A stretch of DNA of 64,000 nt from Cristatella mucedo (lineage: Eukaryota; Bryozoa; Phylactolaemata; Cristatellidae), in the NCBI GenBank assembly GCA_009760855.2, contig WPIO01000031.1, forward strand, positions 1,590,001 to 1,654,000, written 5' to 3'. A model generated the notes under the pieces. It was not told the DNA's origin and searched no databases. It saw only the letters and a program-made list of their open reading frames with translations. Below, piece by piece: positions 44,576-58,000 of this stretch (its first letter is position 1; the number at the start of each line of letters is the position of its first letter). The position numbers and the translations under genes were made by a program.

Positions 44576-45968
44576 CCGGAGTACAAAGGCAGCAACTTAA
44601 AAAAAGCAACGCAGATGAATTCCGTGGTGCCTCAAGAGAACCAGATCTCTTTCTAGGCACGCAGCTCCTTTCAACGACAGGTTCAGAGAGGCCTTCCGAG
44701 CGGGGCACCTTCGGCACGCCGCCTCAGGCTCTCCAGGTAGGAGTGCAAATCTAGCTTTTTTTTTGTTGTATCCGGGTGGCGTGTCCTCGGCGCGGAGCTG
44801 GAGGCTTCGCAGAATTCGTTAAGAGTCAAAAGTCATATTTCAAATGAACAGTTAACATGGAAATAGTAATCAAAGAAATTACCCGAGAAAATTTAGGAAA
44901 AAGCCTAGACTATGGTTCACGCAGCGGCAGGTCAATGATTAGCACGAGAACCCAATAGGCCTCGAAATTGGCCTATGTAGATTTAAGTATACTGCAGCTA
45001 TCCAGATGATTAATAGAGCGAGAGAACGCAAGCGTGGAGGGTAGGGATAAGACTCCACATAATTAATGAAGAGAAATCACCTTAAAAAGAACAGCAGACC
45101 TGCCGAGACGCCTGGGCAAGCTCTGTTTGGAACTACTGGCAGGGCCGACTCGCTAGGTCGGCTATCCCATGCGTCATGCCGGCTGCCCGCCGCTCAGGGT
45201 TTCCGACGGACTCGCTCCGTCGCACGGTGGGCTGGCGGTGGTGCTTAAAGGGTGAGAAATCCGCCAACAGAGGGAAGCGAAACAGCTAGTTAAGTAGGCC
45301 GTCGTGCCGGTTCGTTGACAATCGTAGAATGTACAATTGAGACATTCAAACGTTCGTAGCAAATCACGGAGTTCACAGCTGAATACATTTTAAGCCAGGA
45401 CGGATATGGCGCAGGTGAGACACAGCTGACCGGTTACAGCTGAGGCGGAAGTGGGTAGAACCAAGTGAAGGTAATCCTCAAGATCATCTTAACTTTTCCG
45501 GTCACACCTTGTCAATCCGATAAGAAAATCTCACATTTAAAATAGAACTTTCAAAAGTAGAACAGATAGATCGAGAGTACGAGGCTCTCGGGCGATGGTG
45601 GGTGAATTGTACGGACCCCCGATACACAACAGGGGCGTCTACTGCCGTGGCGTCTATCGACAGCCCGGACAAGACGCCGACTGCTGGCAGAAGTCATAAA
45701 ACGCCGTGAATATATTGAAAATAAAGATATAACTTTAAAAGTTCATATTTATATTATATCGATGGAATTAAAAGCTAATTGGTGATCTTACAAGTTTTTG
45801 GAGTTGGACGGGGCACCGGGGCCCGCCATCGGCTCCCTAACAGCGACTTAATTTATCCCGCATGTGGATCTGGCGCCCTATCGGAAGCGGTCGTGGCCCA
45901 TGTGCGTTGGTGCTCGTCCATAGTAACATCGATTCTTTCGTCCACCTCTTGCAAAAATCGCAGTGAGA

Positions 45969-46052
45969 ATGGCAGTGGAAATTCAAAACCACTTTGGTGA
46001 GGTCTTAGAAAAGCTGATGGATCCTTCAAACGAAATTCGGTCCGAGGCGGAG
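45969..46052 (+). CDS. IPO5: IPO5 exon 1 (coding): start codon and first helix
   Basis: The exon reads MAVEIQNHFGEVLEKLMDPS and NEIRSEAE, matching the human stretch [20 protein letters not shown] AE. The context AGAATGG is a good start. A CGCAG five bases upstream could be a 5' UTR acceptor. The donor is GAG|GTAGGT, phase 0. Confidence 0.88.
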
Positions 46053-49000
46053 GTAGGTAGCATGCAAATGGTTGCCGACTTGAGGCGGTCCCTATGTCAG
46101 GGCTTGCTAATGCGAAACGTTGGGGGCAGCCATGATATGCAGGAGCTCCACGTGTCTCGCCGCTTTGCTGTATCCTACTTAGGCTCCTCCTTTCCTAAGA
46201 CTTGGGGATTCAGCATCCAGTCATTCGTTGACCTACCGTGGTGGGCTCATGCCATGTCACATGTGCTTACAGCTTCTGTGGTCACTAGCGCATTCATTGC
46301 TTTACTGATGCGCCGTGTACGAGAACTACAATCTTTTTATTGCGATTGAAATGTATGGGCCTGGCTCCAAGCACTGATTGCACGGGACAGTGGAATGCCT
46401 CGCTAGCCCTATGTTCTGTCGACAGCATGTTTGCACCTTCGTATTTCTGGGGTATCCTCCCCACACAAGTAAGGCATGCTCCTCTCGACTCAGACAGCAT
46501 GTGGTCCCTTGTGGTTGTGGTTTGGCTTCGGCCACCCAGTAAAATATCAATTAGCTGCTGGTGCTAGTTACGATGGTTACATTAATGAGTATTCAACATT
46601 TGATGCCGGCTGGAAAGGGAGGCTATTACCAGAGCTTCTGCAGTTATCCTCTGCTCTGGGAATGCCAGCTAATTAGGGCCAGGGATTCAATGCAACCGGC
46701 TACCAATGCCCATACCAATGGTTTTATAGGTCGCGTGGAGACCAGGAGCATTAGCACTACTTATTATTGTGATTCGCCTGCCTGCCAACAGGCTTCTGGC
46801 TGTAGTGAAGCGGTTGACAGTGCCTGCTAACTATTCATTTAGTGCTGGTATCATTGGAAGCACAACCAGTGGGGCGATGTTGCTAGTGTGTTGGTGGTGA
46901 TCTGCAGCACTGGAGTGAATCCTCTTGTGATGGCAGTTAATAGCTCATCAAGTAGCAGTGGTGCTGTGCATGTGAGTTATCTGTGACTGATTGTTGGACC
47001 TAATGGTGGCATATATTTCCGGGATATTCCCTTGCTTTTGAGTCTTTCCCTATAGGATATTTAGTTGAGCTATGGTGTCATCTGGCTCCAGCTTATTGGT
47101 GATGATATGGCATCTCATTGATTTCTTTCAAATGGCTGTGATTCGCATTTATCTCCAATGCTGTAACACATAGGTGATTCAGTGAAATTTAGAAAATACA
47201 GTTGATCATCAGTTGGTTTTGAAAGAATGTTAAGTAAGTCGGCTTTGCAGGGAAAGCAAACAAAAGTTTTATTCTTCACCCACTTGACACATTTTTTGGG
47301 TATCTTACGTCGTTGCATCTTCAGTGCTAGTAGGCTTAGTAGGCCGTCTATGCCGGGCTGCCTGTTAGTGCACGATCGCGAGAATGAGGAACCGTTAAGA
47401 GCTCGTAAGTTCTGCACAGCAGGCCAGTCTGCTTTAAAGTTGCATTGCCTAGAGCTATCGATATGAATTCACCTGAAGTGGCTCGTGATCTGACTTGCAC
47501 CTGCCTCCCCCACATACTATTGATCACAAAGTCTGTCTTGAGTATCTCTCATCTCGCCTTGGCATCACTGGCATTGCTCTGCAATAGTTCAGGTCCTGTC
47601 TCAGTAGGAGACCAGCGTATTGATTTAAATGCAATTCTGGTGAGCCGTGATGGCACACTAGGTCTTGCTTTTCACGACCTCGATCCCGAGGTCCGAGGTC
47701 GTGGGTTCGAATCCTGTGGTGGGCGATCCTTTATTGCTGCTGCAAGTGGTGGTGATAGCCATAAAGGGTCTTTTGTCACTATACAAGAGGCTGTAGTTAA
47801 GCTAGTATTTCGTTTTTATTCTCGGACTGCCGGCCATTCCTCTACTAGTGTACAGTGGGGCATAGTGAGATGTATTTGGCGGTTGTGGTGATCTAGTTAA
47901 TGTCATGTGTCAACGTTGCTGTCACTCGACAAAGCCACCACATGACCAAGTTGACGTTAGGCTAGAGAGTTTTCTGTAGTGCACGGACAAGCCAAAAACT
48001 CAAAGCGCTGGTGGCTTTCATGTGCACACAGTAATAATAATAATAATGCACTTGATAAAGCGCCCTCCGATAACTTGATGTCTTTCTAGGCGCTTTACAT
48101 TTGCTGCAAAGTGAAATGCAATTGAATGGTAAGTAAAATCATGCTTGAAAAACAAACAACAGGAATAATATGGTTAGGGGTGACATGCACAGGGTCAGCA
48201 TGCAAATGTGGTTAGTGGCAGCATGCACAGTGTCAGCACGCATAAGCACATCAAGGACGAATCACAGGGACCCACTAAATGCTGTCCTAAATAGGTGTGT
48301 TTTTAAGTTTCTTTTAAATGTGGTCAGGTCAGGGGATGTTCTGACGCAGGTCGGGAGGGAGTTCCAGGCTTTGGGAGCATACGAACTAAATGCACGGTCT
48401 CCAAAGGATTTAAGGTTTGTATGAGGTATTTCTAGACTGTTGGATTCCGAAAAGCGGGTGGTACAATGCTTGGCCTGATGGGGTAGTATATCTGAGAGAT
48501 AGGCTGGAGCCATAGAATGAAGGGACCTAAAAGTGAGCGACAAAACCTTGAAGTCAATCCATTGCTTGACTGGTAGCCAGTGCAGGTCGGTGAGAAGTGG
48601 TGTGATGTGGCAACTGCGACGTTTACGACAGACAAGCCTAGCTGCAGAGTTTTGCACCAGCTGCAATCGTCTGATCGCACATGCTGGTAGGCCAGTAAGC
48701 AGTGAGTTGCAGAAGTCGAGACGGGATGTCACGAATGCATGGACCAACTTGGACGTGGTATCCTTATCTAAACAAAGTACCCTGCAGGCTTCATATCACG
48801 CAACAAAGAGAAATTGAGAAGCATAGCTGAGGCAAGGGGACAGTTTCATAAGTGAGAATCTATTAAGTAGCAGCTCAGGACGGCTTGAAAGCAGTCGCCC
48901 GTAGTTGAGATCCTCTATCTCCTTAAAGCAGATCAAAGCCTGACACGTACTTGGTCTTTGTGACTTTGTTGATTTATGGATGGAGATGCATACATACAGG

Positions 49001-52000
49001 AACTCCTATAATAAGCTAGGTTAGTTGGTTAGTCATTAAGCCCGGCTCAATCACTTCCTTCACGTTTACATTGTTATTTGTGATGCACTTACAGTACTAG
49101 TACAACGGTACAGTAATGAGTATCTAAAAAGAGAGAAACAATTTTTGAATGTGCATATATAGCTACAGCATTCGCTCTCATAGTGATAATTGAACGTTGA
49201 AATACTATAACTTCACAGGACTATGAACTTACAGGGGTGAATGGGTGACTGGCTCTTTCGACACTTCCCGGCTTCTGCTTAGACCAGCTTTGTTGGTACA
49301 TTAAAAGTTTGCCGAGTGTGACTCTGACTGACCAGAAGTCGTTCTTCACCTGCCTATGGTAAGCGATGGACATGCATAAATAGTGGCACATAAATTATTC
49401 ACGGAGTGAGCCGCTGCTGTGATGTGTTAAAAGAATCGAGAGTAGCCGTGTTAGGGGTATTAAATCGAACGTTCTGGTTCCTTACACGCTGTTAGTTCGA
49501 TGCCATCTGGGGGAGGGTCGTGGAGCATTCGATAGTAAAAAAAAACTACTGCAGTGTTAGTACAACCAACAAAAACCCTAGAGTGCAGTGTGACAGGAGG
49601 GGAAACCATCTGTTCGAAGTGTGCCTGTTTGTGTGCATGGAGGATGAGGAATCATTCGGGGACTTGATTTAACATGTGATTTAATGCATTTTGTGATACA
49701 GTGATCTCCTTGACTTGGAGTGGCTGTGGCAGCTCGTGGCTAGTTGAGTAATTTCGAGTGCTTGCTCTACCAGTTCTTGGAATGGCTGTATGGCTGCTAC
49801 CTTGACCTTCAGCATTGATTGCCATCAAAGCATTGGCTTGATAGCCTAGGCTTTGTGACTGCTCTTCGAAGTATGTCTGCCGTATATATATAGCTGCCTG
49901 CTGTACCATCGTAGCACCTTTCACGAGCATGTACGTGTCGTGTATCCCCTCCTTTTTTATTTGCTCTTTTACCATAGCTGCTCAGCATGTCCTAGTCACT
50001 CTGCGAAAGTGCATCGGTTTTATTAGTGTCTGCCAAGTTTAGAAAACTTGTGCTGAATGCTGTGAAAGTCAGTGCAATGCCCCCAGTGTTGCTGTTGCAA
50101 ATGCACGCTTGGTAGTTGTAAGTCTTACAGTCCTCATTGGGCTGCCGCTAGGAGAACTGCTTCTCATGTTCGACAGGTTAGTACCGCTCATCTACGAGTG
50201 TGCTCGTGCTGGTGTGCCTCGAATAAGAATATCTGCTTTGCTGCTGCTGCTCAATCCCCCTTCCGACCTGTCATCATTGGTAGATTGCTACAACACGACA
50301 CTAGCTGACATTGACAAGCCTGCACCTCTGGCTAAGCGCACTGCGTGCCCTTGCCTAGACAGCCTGTTTTACCGCAGACATTAAACTGAACGCAAAAATA
50401 TTAAACTAGTCTACTAGGCAGAAGTTTGAAAAAGTATATACAAGATCAGGACTGACTGTCCATCGACAGTCATACGAGGACTACTGTAGATCGTACCAAT
50501 CGATCTTAGCAAAGGCCAAGTCTAGCTTCTATACAAACATTGTTGAATTACAGAGACACAATCCAAAAATGCTGTTGTCTACCATAAACTGTCTCCTTAA
50601 CCGCTCTCAAGTTAGCTCCATACCTAGTGATTCTTGTGATGATCTAGCTGATCACTTCTCTAGCTTCTTTGTCAACAAGATAGACAAGATCGTAGAGTCC
50701 ATCCCAATGATGGCAGAAACCCCCTCCCCCCAGGAATCACATCCTTCAATTCCGTGCATCAGTTTGCTGTCTGCATTCAAGGAGACCACTAGTGACCTCG
50801 TCCTGAAGTTCATATCCCAATCAAAGAGAACAGCTATTGTCATCTTGACCCTATTCCCACAGTCCTGCTTGTATGATGCATAGATCTGCTGCTGCCATGC
50901 ATAACAAACATAAATATGTCATTAGCCTCAGGCCATGTCACATCAACTTTCAAAAGGCCCCAGTCAGACAACTACTCAAGAAAGACAAGCTATACCCAGA
51001 GAACTAAAGCAACTTCCGCCCAATCTCCTATCTATGTTTCACAGACGTTTCTATCAAAAACACGAGCGAGTTACAGCAGACCAGCTGAACTCGTATACTG
51101 AAACTTCAAGCCTTGTTAGTAAGTTCCAGTCTGGTTTCAGAGCTAATCACCACAGAGTCAGCATTGCTTCACGTGTATACCAACCTACTTAGGAAGTACA
51201 GACTTAGGTAGAGTCTCTCTGCTTGTTTTGCTCGATTTTTCGGCAGCTTCTGATACTATCGATCACCAAGTCCCTCTTGAGTGCCTCACATCTCGCCTCG
51301 GCATCACTGGCACAGCATTGCATTAGTTTAGGTCCTATCTCAATGGGATACTTCAGAGTATTGATGTGAATGGACAAAGATCATCCGAGGAACCTCTGAA
51401 GTATGGGGTACCTCAGGGCTCCATGCTTGGTTCCATTCTTTTCACAGTTTATACTCTCCCTTTTGGTGATGTGATTGCCAGGCACAATCTAGGCTTTCAC
51501 TTCGATGTAGATGACACTCAGTTGTACCTTTGCTTTGGTCTCTCCTAGCCCTGCAGCACGTCGAAGTTTCTTAACTTCCTTGCTGCATGTATTGATGACA
51601 TCCGCACATGGATGGCAGCAAACTTTCTTAAATTGAATGATGATAGAACCAACTTGCTAGTTATGGGCGAATCAAGTGTGATTCAGAAATGGGAAAGGTT
51701 GACGCTAAAAATCGGCTCTGCCAGCATATCTCTTTTTGAATCTGCACGAAATCTCGGCACCCTTTCCAAATTGACCAGCTCGAAATCTAGGTGTCATGTT
51801 CCAAAGTGACCTCTCGTTAGACGACCGCATCAGCTCCACAGTCAAGTCTGCCTACTCTCAGCTACATAACATTGCTAAAATTGGGCTTGTTTAGACAAGG
51901 ATATCACATCTAAATTGGCCCATGCATTTATGGCACCCTGCCTTGACTTCCTTCAACTCACTGCTTGCTGGTCTACCGGCCTGTGCACTCGCATGGCGCA

Positions 52001-55000
52001 TATAGCTAATGCAAAACTCTGCAGCTAGGCGTGTCTGCCGTGACTGTCGCAGTTGCCACATTACACGACTTCTCACCTACCTGCACTGGCTACCAGTCAA
52101 GCAATGCATCGACTTTAAGGTTCTGTAGCTCACTTTTAGATGTCTTCATTCTCATCTTCATTGGCTCCAGCCTACCTATCAGATCTACTGGCCCACCAAG
52201 CTAAGCATCGTACCACATGCTTTTTGGAATTTAACCATTTACTTATACTTCGTACGAATCTCAAATTCTTTGGAGTTCTTGCCTTTAGTTCGTGTGCAGC
52301 CAAAGCCTGGAACTCACTTCCGACTTGTGCAACGACATTCCATGACAACCACAGTTAAAAGAAACAGAAAACACGTCTATTTATCACAACATTTAGCCGG
52401 TCTTTGTAATTCAACCTTTATGAGATTATGCATGCTGACATCGAGCATGCTGCCACTAATCATACTTGCATGCTGATGCTGCGCATGCTGCCACTAGCCA
52501 TACTTGCATGCTGACCCTGTGCATTTCACTCCTAACCATGTTATTCTTGTTGTTTATTGAGCATGCTACCACTAATCATTCGATCCAATGTATTATTATT
52601 ATTATGAATGTGCTGCACATGTATGTTGTGGTGCTAGTTCATGCTGCTGGTGCCTGTCTTACCGACACACCAAACTAGCGAGTCCATGTGACCAGGCTTG
52701 GTATGCCGGCCTTTGGGAGGCAGTGCAGCAGCAGGTATTTGTGCTGATGCCAGGCTTATGTTCTTAGTATCATGATATATTGCGTGTGGGCCTGGTTTTG
52801 GGCATTAGTAGTGCGCCCGATCGAACTTAAGGGATCATGTCATTACCACTTCTGGCAGTGTCTGCAGCCACCAGTGCTGCGTACATAGATAGATGCCTGC
52901 TGGCCGACCGGAACCACTGCTTTCTACCCCCACTCCTGTAGACATATCTGAGTGCTCTCTTAGACTATTTAGCTTAAGACCGACAGACCATAAACCACGT
53001 GAGCGAAGCATGGGCTGGAAGCAGCCAGACTGGGCCGATGGGCCACTCTTGGCTGCTTGTAGCAACTGCCGTAGGCTTTCTATATCGATGCTGCTCAGGG
53101 CAGTTTTTCCCACTGGGTCTCCATGGAAGTATGCCAGCACGAGTGTAAAGCCGAGAGATGATAAATGAAAGATCCTCTTTTTCTTAACTTAATATAGTTG
53201 GCATTACAGCAGTCAATGTCCATCAGCATCGGTATAATTTTATTTATTATTCCTTTTGCAGAAAACATATGAAAACATTCCAGTGGAGACCAAGGTGCCA
53301 CTTTTGTTAAACTTTATTGGAGATCTCGTAAAGAAGTCTGAGGTAATCTATTAAAATGTGAATGCCATGCTGTCTATTGAAGACTGAACAAACGCATTCT
53401 CACTTTTGCAGATGTTATGCACCTGTAGACCATTTTGTTACCTTTCTTTGTGGTTACTAGCCTCTCCCAATGCTTGATAAGGTCAATCTAGTTGCAGTGT
53501 CGCCTAGGGAGGAGTCACATCTCAACTTTCGTAAAGCAAGCATGCTAATTTGTTAGTGCCGTTACCTTGTTGGTCCGTGGTACAGGCTATCAGATGCCTC
53601 AAATAGCTAGGAATCCTGCCTACGACATACAAGAGATCGTGTTTGACTCCCTAGTTTGGTGAAAGCCATTTGTTCCGGTCTCTTCTTTTCTTTTTTTTTG
53701 CGCCAGGAGAAAAAATGCATAGGCAATGTACACAGATCTGATAGAAATATCCGAATCTGCCTGTCATTTCAGCCATACTACTTTTGAACTTTGTATGCTA
53801 TGATATGAGCCGTGTCTTTGATACGTTGATGGGGTCTATTTGAATTTTGCTTCTTGTGACCTCGACATTTGCCAAAGGAGACCATTTTCCAAACATACAG
53901 GCAATGGCGATATTTTCTTCTGTCAGTTTTTGTTCAGGCTAGTCCATGATAAATATCGAAGAATGTATGGGGACAACCTTGTTACACGATATTCAAGTTG
54001 AATTTTTGCACAGCTATAGAAGCGACCAGTGCGCGTGTGTGGCACATGCAAGCTAAACAGTAAAATAAAAATATTATCCATTGTATAGATCTCTAAAGTG
54101 AACCTAATCTCTATCCGGGGCCTCATATGCCGCAGGGCTCTAGTCCTTGACCTTGAGTCGTCAAAAGCATCCACTTTGATCTCGGTCGTTAAAGGCATGC
54201 TCCCTAACCCCTGGGAGCTAGATCCCTAGAATAGTCAGATTGAAATGTGTGCGTGTGCATGAGTTGCAAATATTGCTGAACCAACGGCCAGGCTTGGTAG
54301 CACCCTCTTGAGGCTGTAATGTTGCTTTTCTGTAATTGAAGGCATTTTATTGAAATTTGTGGATTGTTAGGACTCTCCCTTTTGGTTTCTGGGGTCAAAG
54401 GTTCAACTCTCGGGATGAGACATGAAATGCTTTATTTCTAGAGCTACGTTAGCCAGTTTGTTTAACAGTGTATAAGTCGGTTCGACGGTTAGCTACCTAC
54501 ACACATCTTAATCGGACATGCAGATTGATCCGAGGGTAGAAAGCGCTTTCTTGTAACTTTATGCAACTTTGGGCAGGATTCCTTCAACTGTGCCATTAGT
54601 ACTAAGCAGCCTGCACATGTTAGCCAAGCACACCTAAAAAGCAATCTTCGATTAAGTTTAGTGTAGTGGGCTTGATGTGTTGATTAACAAAAGGCTGATT
54701 GCAGCATGATTGACAGCAAAGTAATCGTGACCTATGGTCACAGTGTACAAAAGAGGTATTAGCCTGTCTTTGATAGCTTGTGGGGGATATCATAATAACT
54801 TGGTGTACTGTATGCACAGAAGCCAGACCATGCACCTTAGTTAGATAAATCTCTGGAAGCATGAGACGCTTTAAAACCAGTACTCTGCCGGTTACTGATA
54901 CTAGTGCTACTACCACTATTATCTGGGCCGTGATAGCGCTTTCACTTAATGACCGAGGTTGCGGGTTTGAATCCTGCAGTAGGCGATCCTTTATTGCCTG

Positions 55001-58000
55001 CTGTAAGCAGTGGTGAAAGCCGTTAAGGCTCTGCTACTGCTATAAAAATAAGGCTGTTTGATCAGCTAGTATTATTTATTTACTAAAAAAAATACTAGCT
55101 GATTTAACAGCCTCTTTTGTATAGTGCCGGTAGAGCCTTTACGGCTATCACTGCTACTTGCAGCAGCGATAACGAATCATCCACCACAGGATTCAAACCC
55201 ACAGCCTCGGGATCGAGGTCGTGAAAAGCAACCGCCTTACCTAGTGTGCCCTACAACTTGCTACTACTGCTACTGCTACTACTAAGAAACTTGTAACTTT
55301 TTCGAGGCAGTGTCACATATCTTGTAAAGGAAGCATTTGAAACATGTCGAATGACTAGTGATGCACAATTTTAGCACACTTTAGCAATAGAGGACAATAA
55401 TCAGAGACCGAGGAAATGCTATGAGAAACAGATGTGCTTCTAGCTTTCTTGGGTTCAAATCAGGGGGATGTGAGGATGTCGGTCGGTACTGAGTTCCAGG
55501 CTTTGGAAGCTTGGACCTAAAGGTAGGTCTCTGTATGGTTTGAGGTTGGTTAGGCCACAGCTAAACGGCCAGTTTTGCGAATATGAGAATCTTGTGTGTC
55601 TTCTGCTGCAGGTGCGGTCTCTTGCTGGCATCCTGCTCAGGCGGCTGTTTGCCAACGAGTTTGATCAGACGTGGCCCGCGGTCGGCCCAGAGGGCCAGAG
55701 AATCACCAAGGTGCAGCTGCTCGCTGCCATCCAGCAGGAGTCGGACGTTGCCGTGCTCAAGAAGATCTGTGAAGCGACCGCAGAGCTCTCGCGCCACCTC
55801 ATAGGTCGGTGGGAGAGGTGGCTGCAGCCATCTCTGCAGCAGCCGCTAGTGCCTGTGCTGCAGCAGATGTGCTATGTGCGTTTGTTGCCGTCTCTGCTGC
55901 TGCAGCTGCGTTTTGATGAGCTACCGAACAGGCTACGTGGCTTGTGTGATGTGGTGCTGCCTAGCCGGTGGCGAAGAAAAGCTGTAAGAAAGCGCTTCAA
56001 TAACTAGTGCAGGTCGTGTAAAAGTGGTGATTGCACGTGGTGCCAGCATTCCTGAACATCTTCCACTGTGTTTGGTGTGCCTAGCTGCTTGAGAAGAGGT
56101 CCAGCAAGTAAGCCAAATATAATCTTTTGCATGGCATTTATTAGCTTGAGTCCTGTCGATGTGTGGTTTCAAAACTGCTATCATATTATGTAAGACAACC
56201 TGCATGGTTCATCGTGCTAGCCGATGTGTACAATTAGGCGACCACAGTTGGTGCACAACTCTGCAAGTAGGCTGTTTCTGCTGTGAACGTTGCAATTTCC
56301 ACATTTAGCCACTTTTTGTTGTTCTGCCCTGGCTCGTCATGAAGCAGTACATCTACAGTGGATCTGTCACCCACTTTTAGGTCAATTCGTTCTCTTGCAC
56401 TGGCCTACCCATTGAAACTACTTGCTATCAGGATAGGCATCGTACCACCCGCTCTTCTGACTCAAGTCGTTTTAGCTGTGCCTCTAAGCAACCCCAAATC
56501 CTATAGAGACCATGCCATTAGTTAGCAGGCTCCCAAAGCCTATAACTCAATTCTCCCCCCCCCCATGTCACGACATCCCCTGAAATGATGACATTTAAAA
56601 AGAAGCTAAACACATACATTTTCTCTCGGGATTGGCTCCTCCGTCCGTGTGACTTTCCCGTTGTGTGATTATTTGAGCTGATACTGTGTATGTTATCACT
56701 AATGAACAATTGACGTGCTCCTATTTAAGCTTAGCAATATATTTATTTCTTTTAGGGGCAATATGCAAATCACTTGACATTTAAGTAATGCTGTGAGGTG
56801 CTTGATAACCACCTTCACGGAGCATGCTTTAAATGGCAGCAAGTGGGTTATCCATTTTGTAAGAAGGCATTGGATCTTTTGTGAGCTGCTGCTCCTAGGT
56901 CAGTGGGAGGCAGACAATGGGTTGCTTCAGCTGTTGGAGGATTCACGTGACATAAGTTTTGGGGCCTTTTTGCCTTACTCATGCCAGCCCATGGTGCCGT
57001 GGAAGGTCAGCTATAGCTGACTGACGTTTGTTTAGCAGTCTCTTTGGTATCATTTCGCCGATGACCTGTGCACTTGTCTTTCTGCCGAAAGCTGACAGCC
57101 CATGCGGTTTGACCGCAGTAGTGCATATGGTGCCTCAGAATCAAGCAGTGAGCTGCAACTGCAGCACAGCAGAAAAAGTGACATCAGAACGTACACTCAT
57201 CTTGATCTCCCATGGATAGTTTGCGATGTAATGCATGACTAATGCATTCAGTTGATACTGGATGGCATTTTTAGTCATGCCTAGAGCAACGGTTGTCCAG
57301 GAGGACAGGAAGGGGGTTAGCTGGACTCGTAATGGCACTACAGGTACTGCTGTTGTGGTGTGCCTGCAGAGTAATTCGTTAGCTCATTTCTGGAATTTGA
57401 CTGCGTCTTTACCGAGTGCGGTCACAGCCTGTGTGTATCTATTTTGCCTATCACAGTTATTCAAATGTCGGGTTTGCTGAGTGTAGTGAGGGGTGCGGAT
57501 GATGGAAGGTACCAGGGATAACTTCTGCTGACATCATAGTTGGGATTGCTGCTTAGCTGCTCGTATGCCGTCTGACTGCAGATGAGAATGCCAACAATCA
57601 GTGGCCTGAGATACTTCAGTTCCTCTTTGACTGTGCAAATTCGAACAGTTCGTCATTGAAAGAGGCTGCTCTGCACATATTCAGGTATGTCAGTACTTGA
57701 ATTAATTTTTTGTCTGGCTTTTCTAGAAAAAAAATTTATGTATCTTCTGTCGGTATTTTTGTCTGTACCGATAGTAAACACCCCTTGCATTTCCATCAGT
57801 GGTTTATATTGCTTGGTTGGTGTTGCAACAACTGGTGGCAGTAGGTCTGTGGCTGGCTTGCAAGTACCGAGGTTTCCTGTGCCTCTAGCAGCCGTGCCTT
57901 TATGTCTGATTATCTGGCACAGCTTTGGTACACCTGTTGGGTGGAAACTCCGGCCTGGGTATTTTAATTCAAAACGATCTTCCTGTGGTCGCAAGTGTGA

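Larger units (their letters stand above)
36758..45968. other. divergent interval between SH3D19 and IPO5 (5' ends of both genes)
   Basis: No coding exon is supported. It contains a CT/GAA array (37037-37091), L2-like pieces at 37775-38130 and 38530-38960 (both -), 41808-41870 (-) and 42050-42772 (+), CA/GT runs near 38238-38462, a CpG-richer block at about 39540-40720 and a SINE family 2 head at about 44500-44575 (-). Any further 5' exons of SH3D19 and 5' UTR exons of IPO5 should lie here. 42780-44490 and 44670-45960 show nothing recognised. Confidence 0.65.
46053..53261. other. IPO5 intron 1 (7.2 kb), retrotransposon-rich
   Basis: This intron contains an L2 RT piece interrupted by a SINE (about 47515-47812), an L2-like copy on the minus strand (48030-48775), a long degenerate L2 copy (50400-52605) and an unassigned ORF on the minus strand (49652-49975). 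46060-47500 and 52610-53250 show nothing recognised. Confidence 0.75.
53343..55611. other. IPO5 intron 2 with SINE pair and L2 tail
   Basis: 53350-54080 shows nothing recognised. A SINE family 1-like remnant on the minus strand lies at about 54080-54230, a tail-to-tail SINE family 2 pair at 54915-55255 and an L2-like 3' piece at 55265-55560 just before exon 3. Confidence 0.7.
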
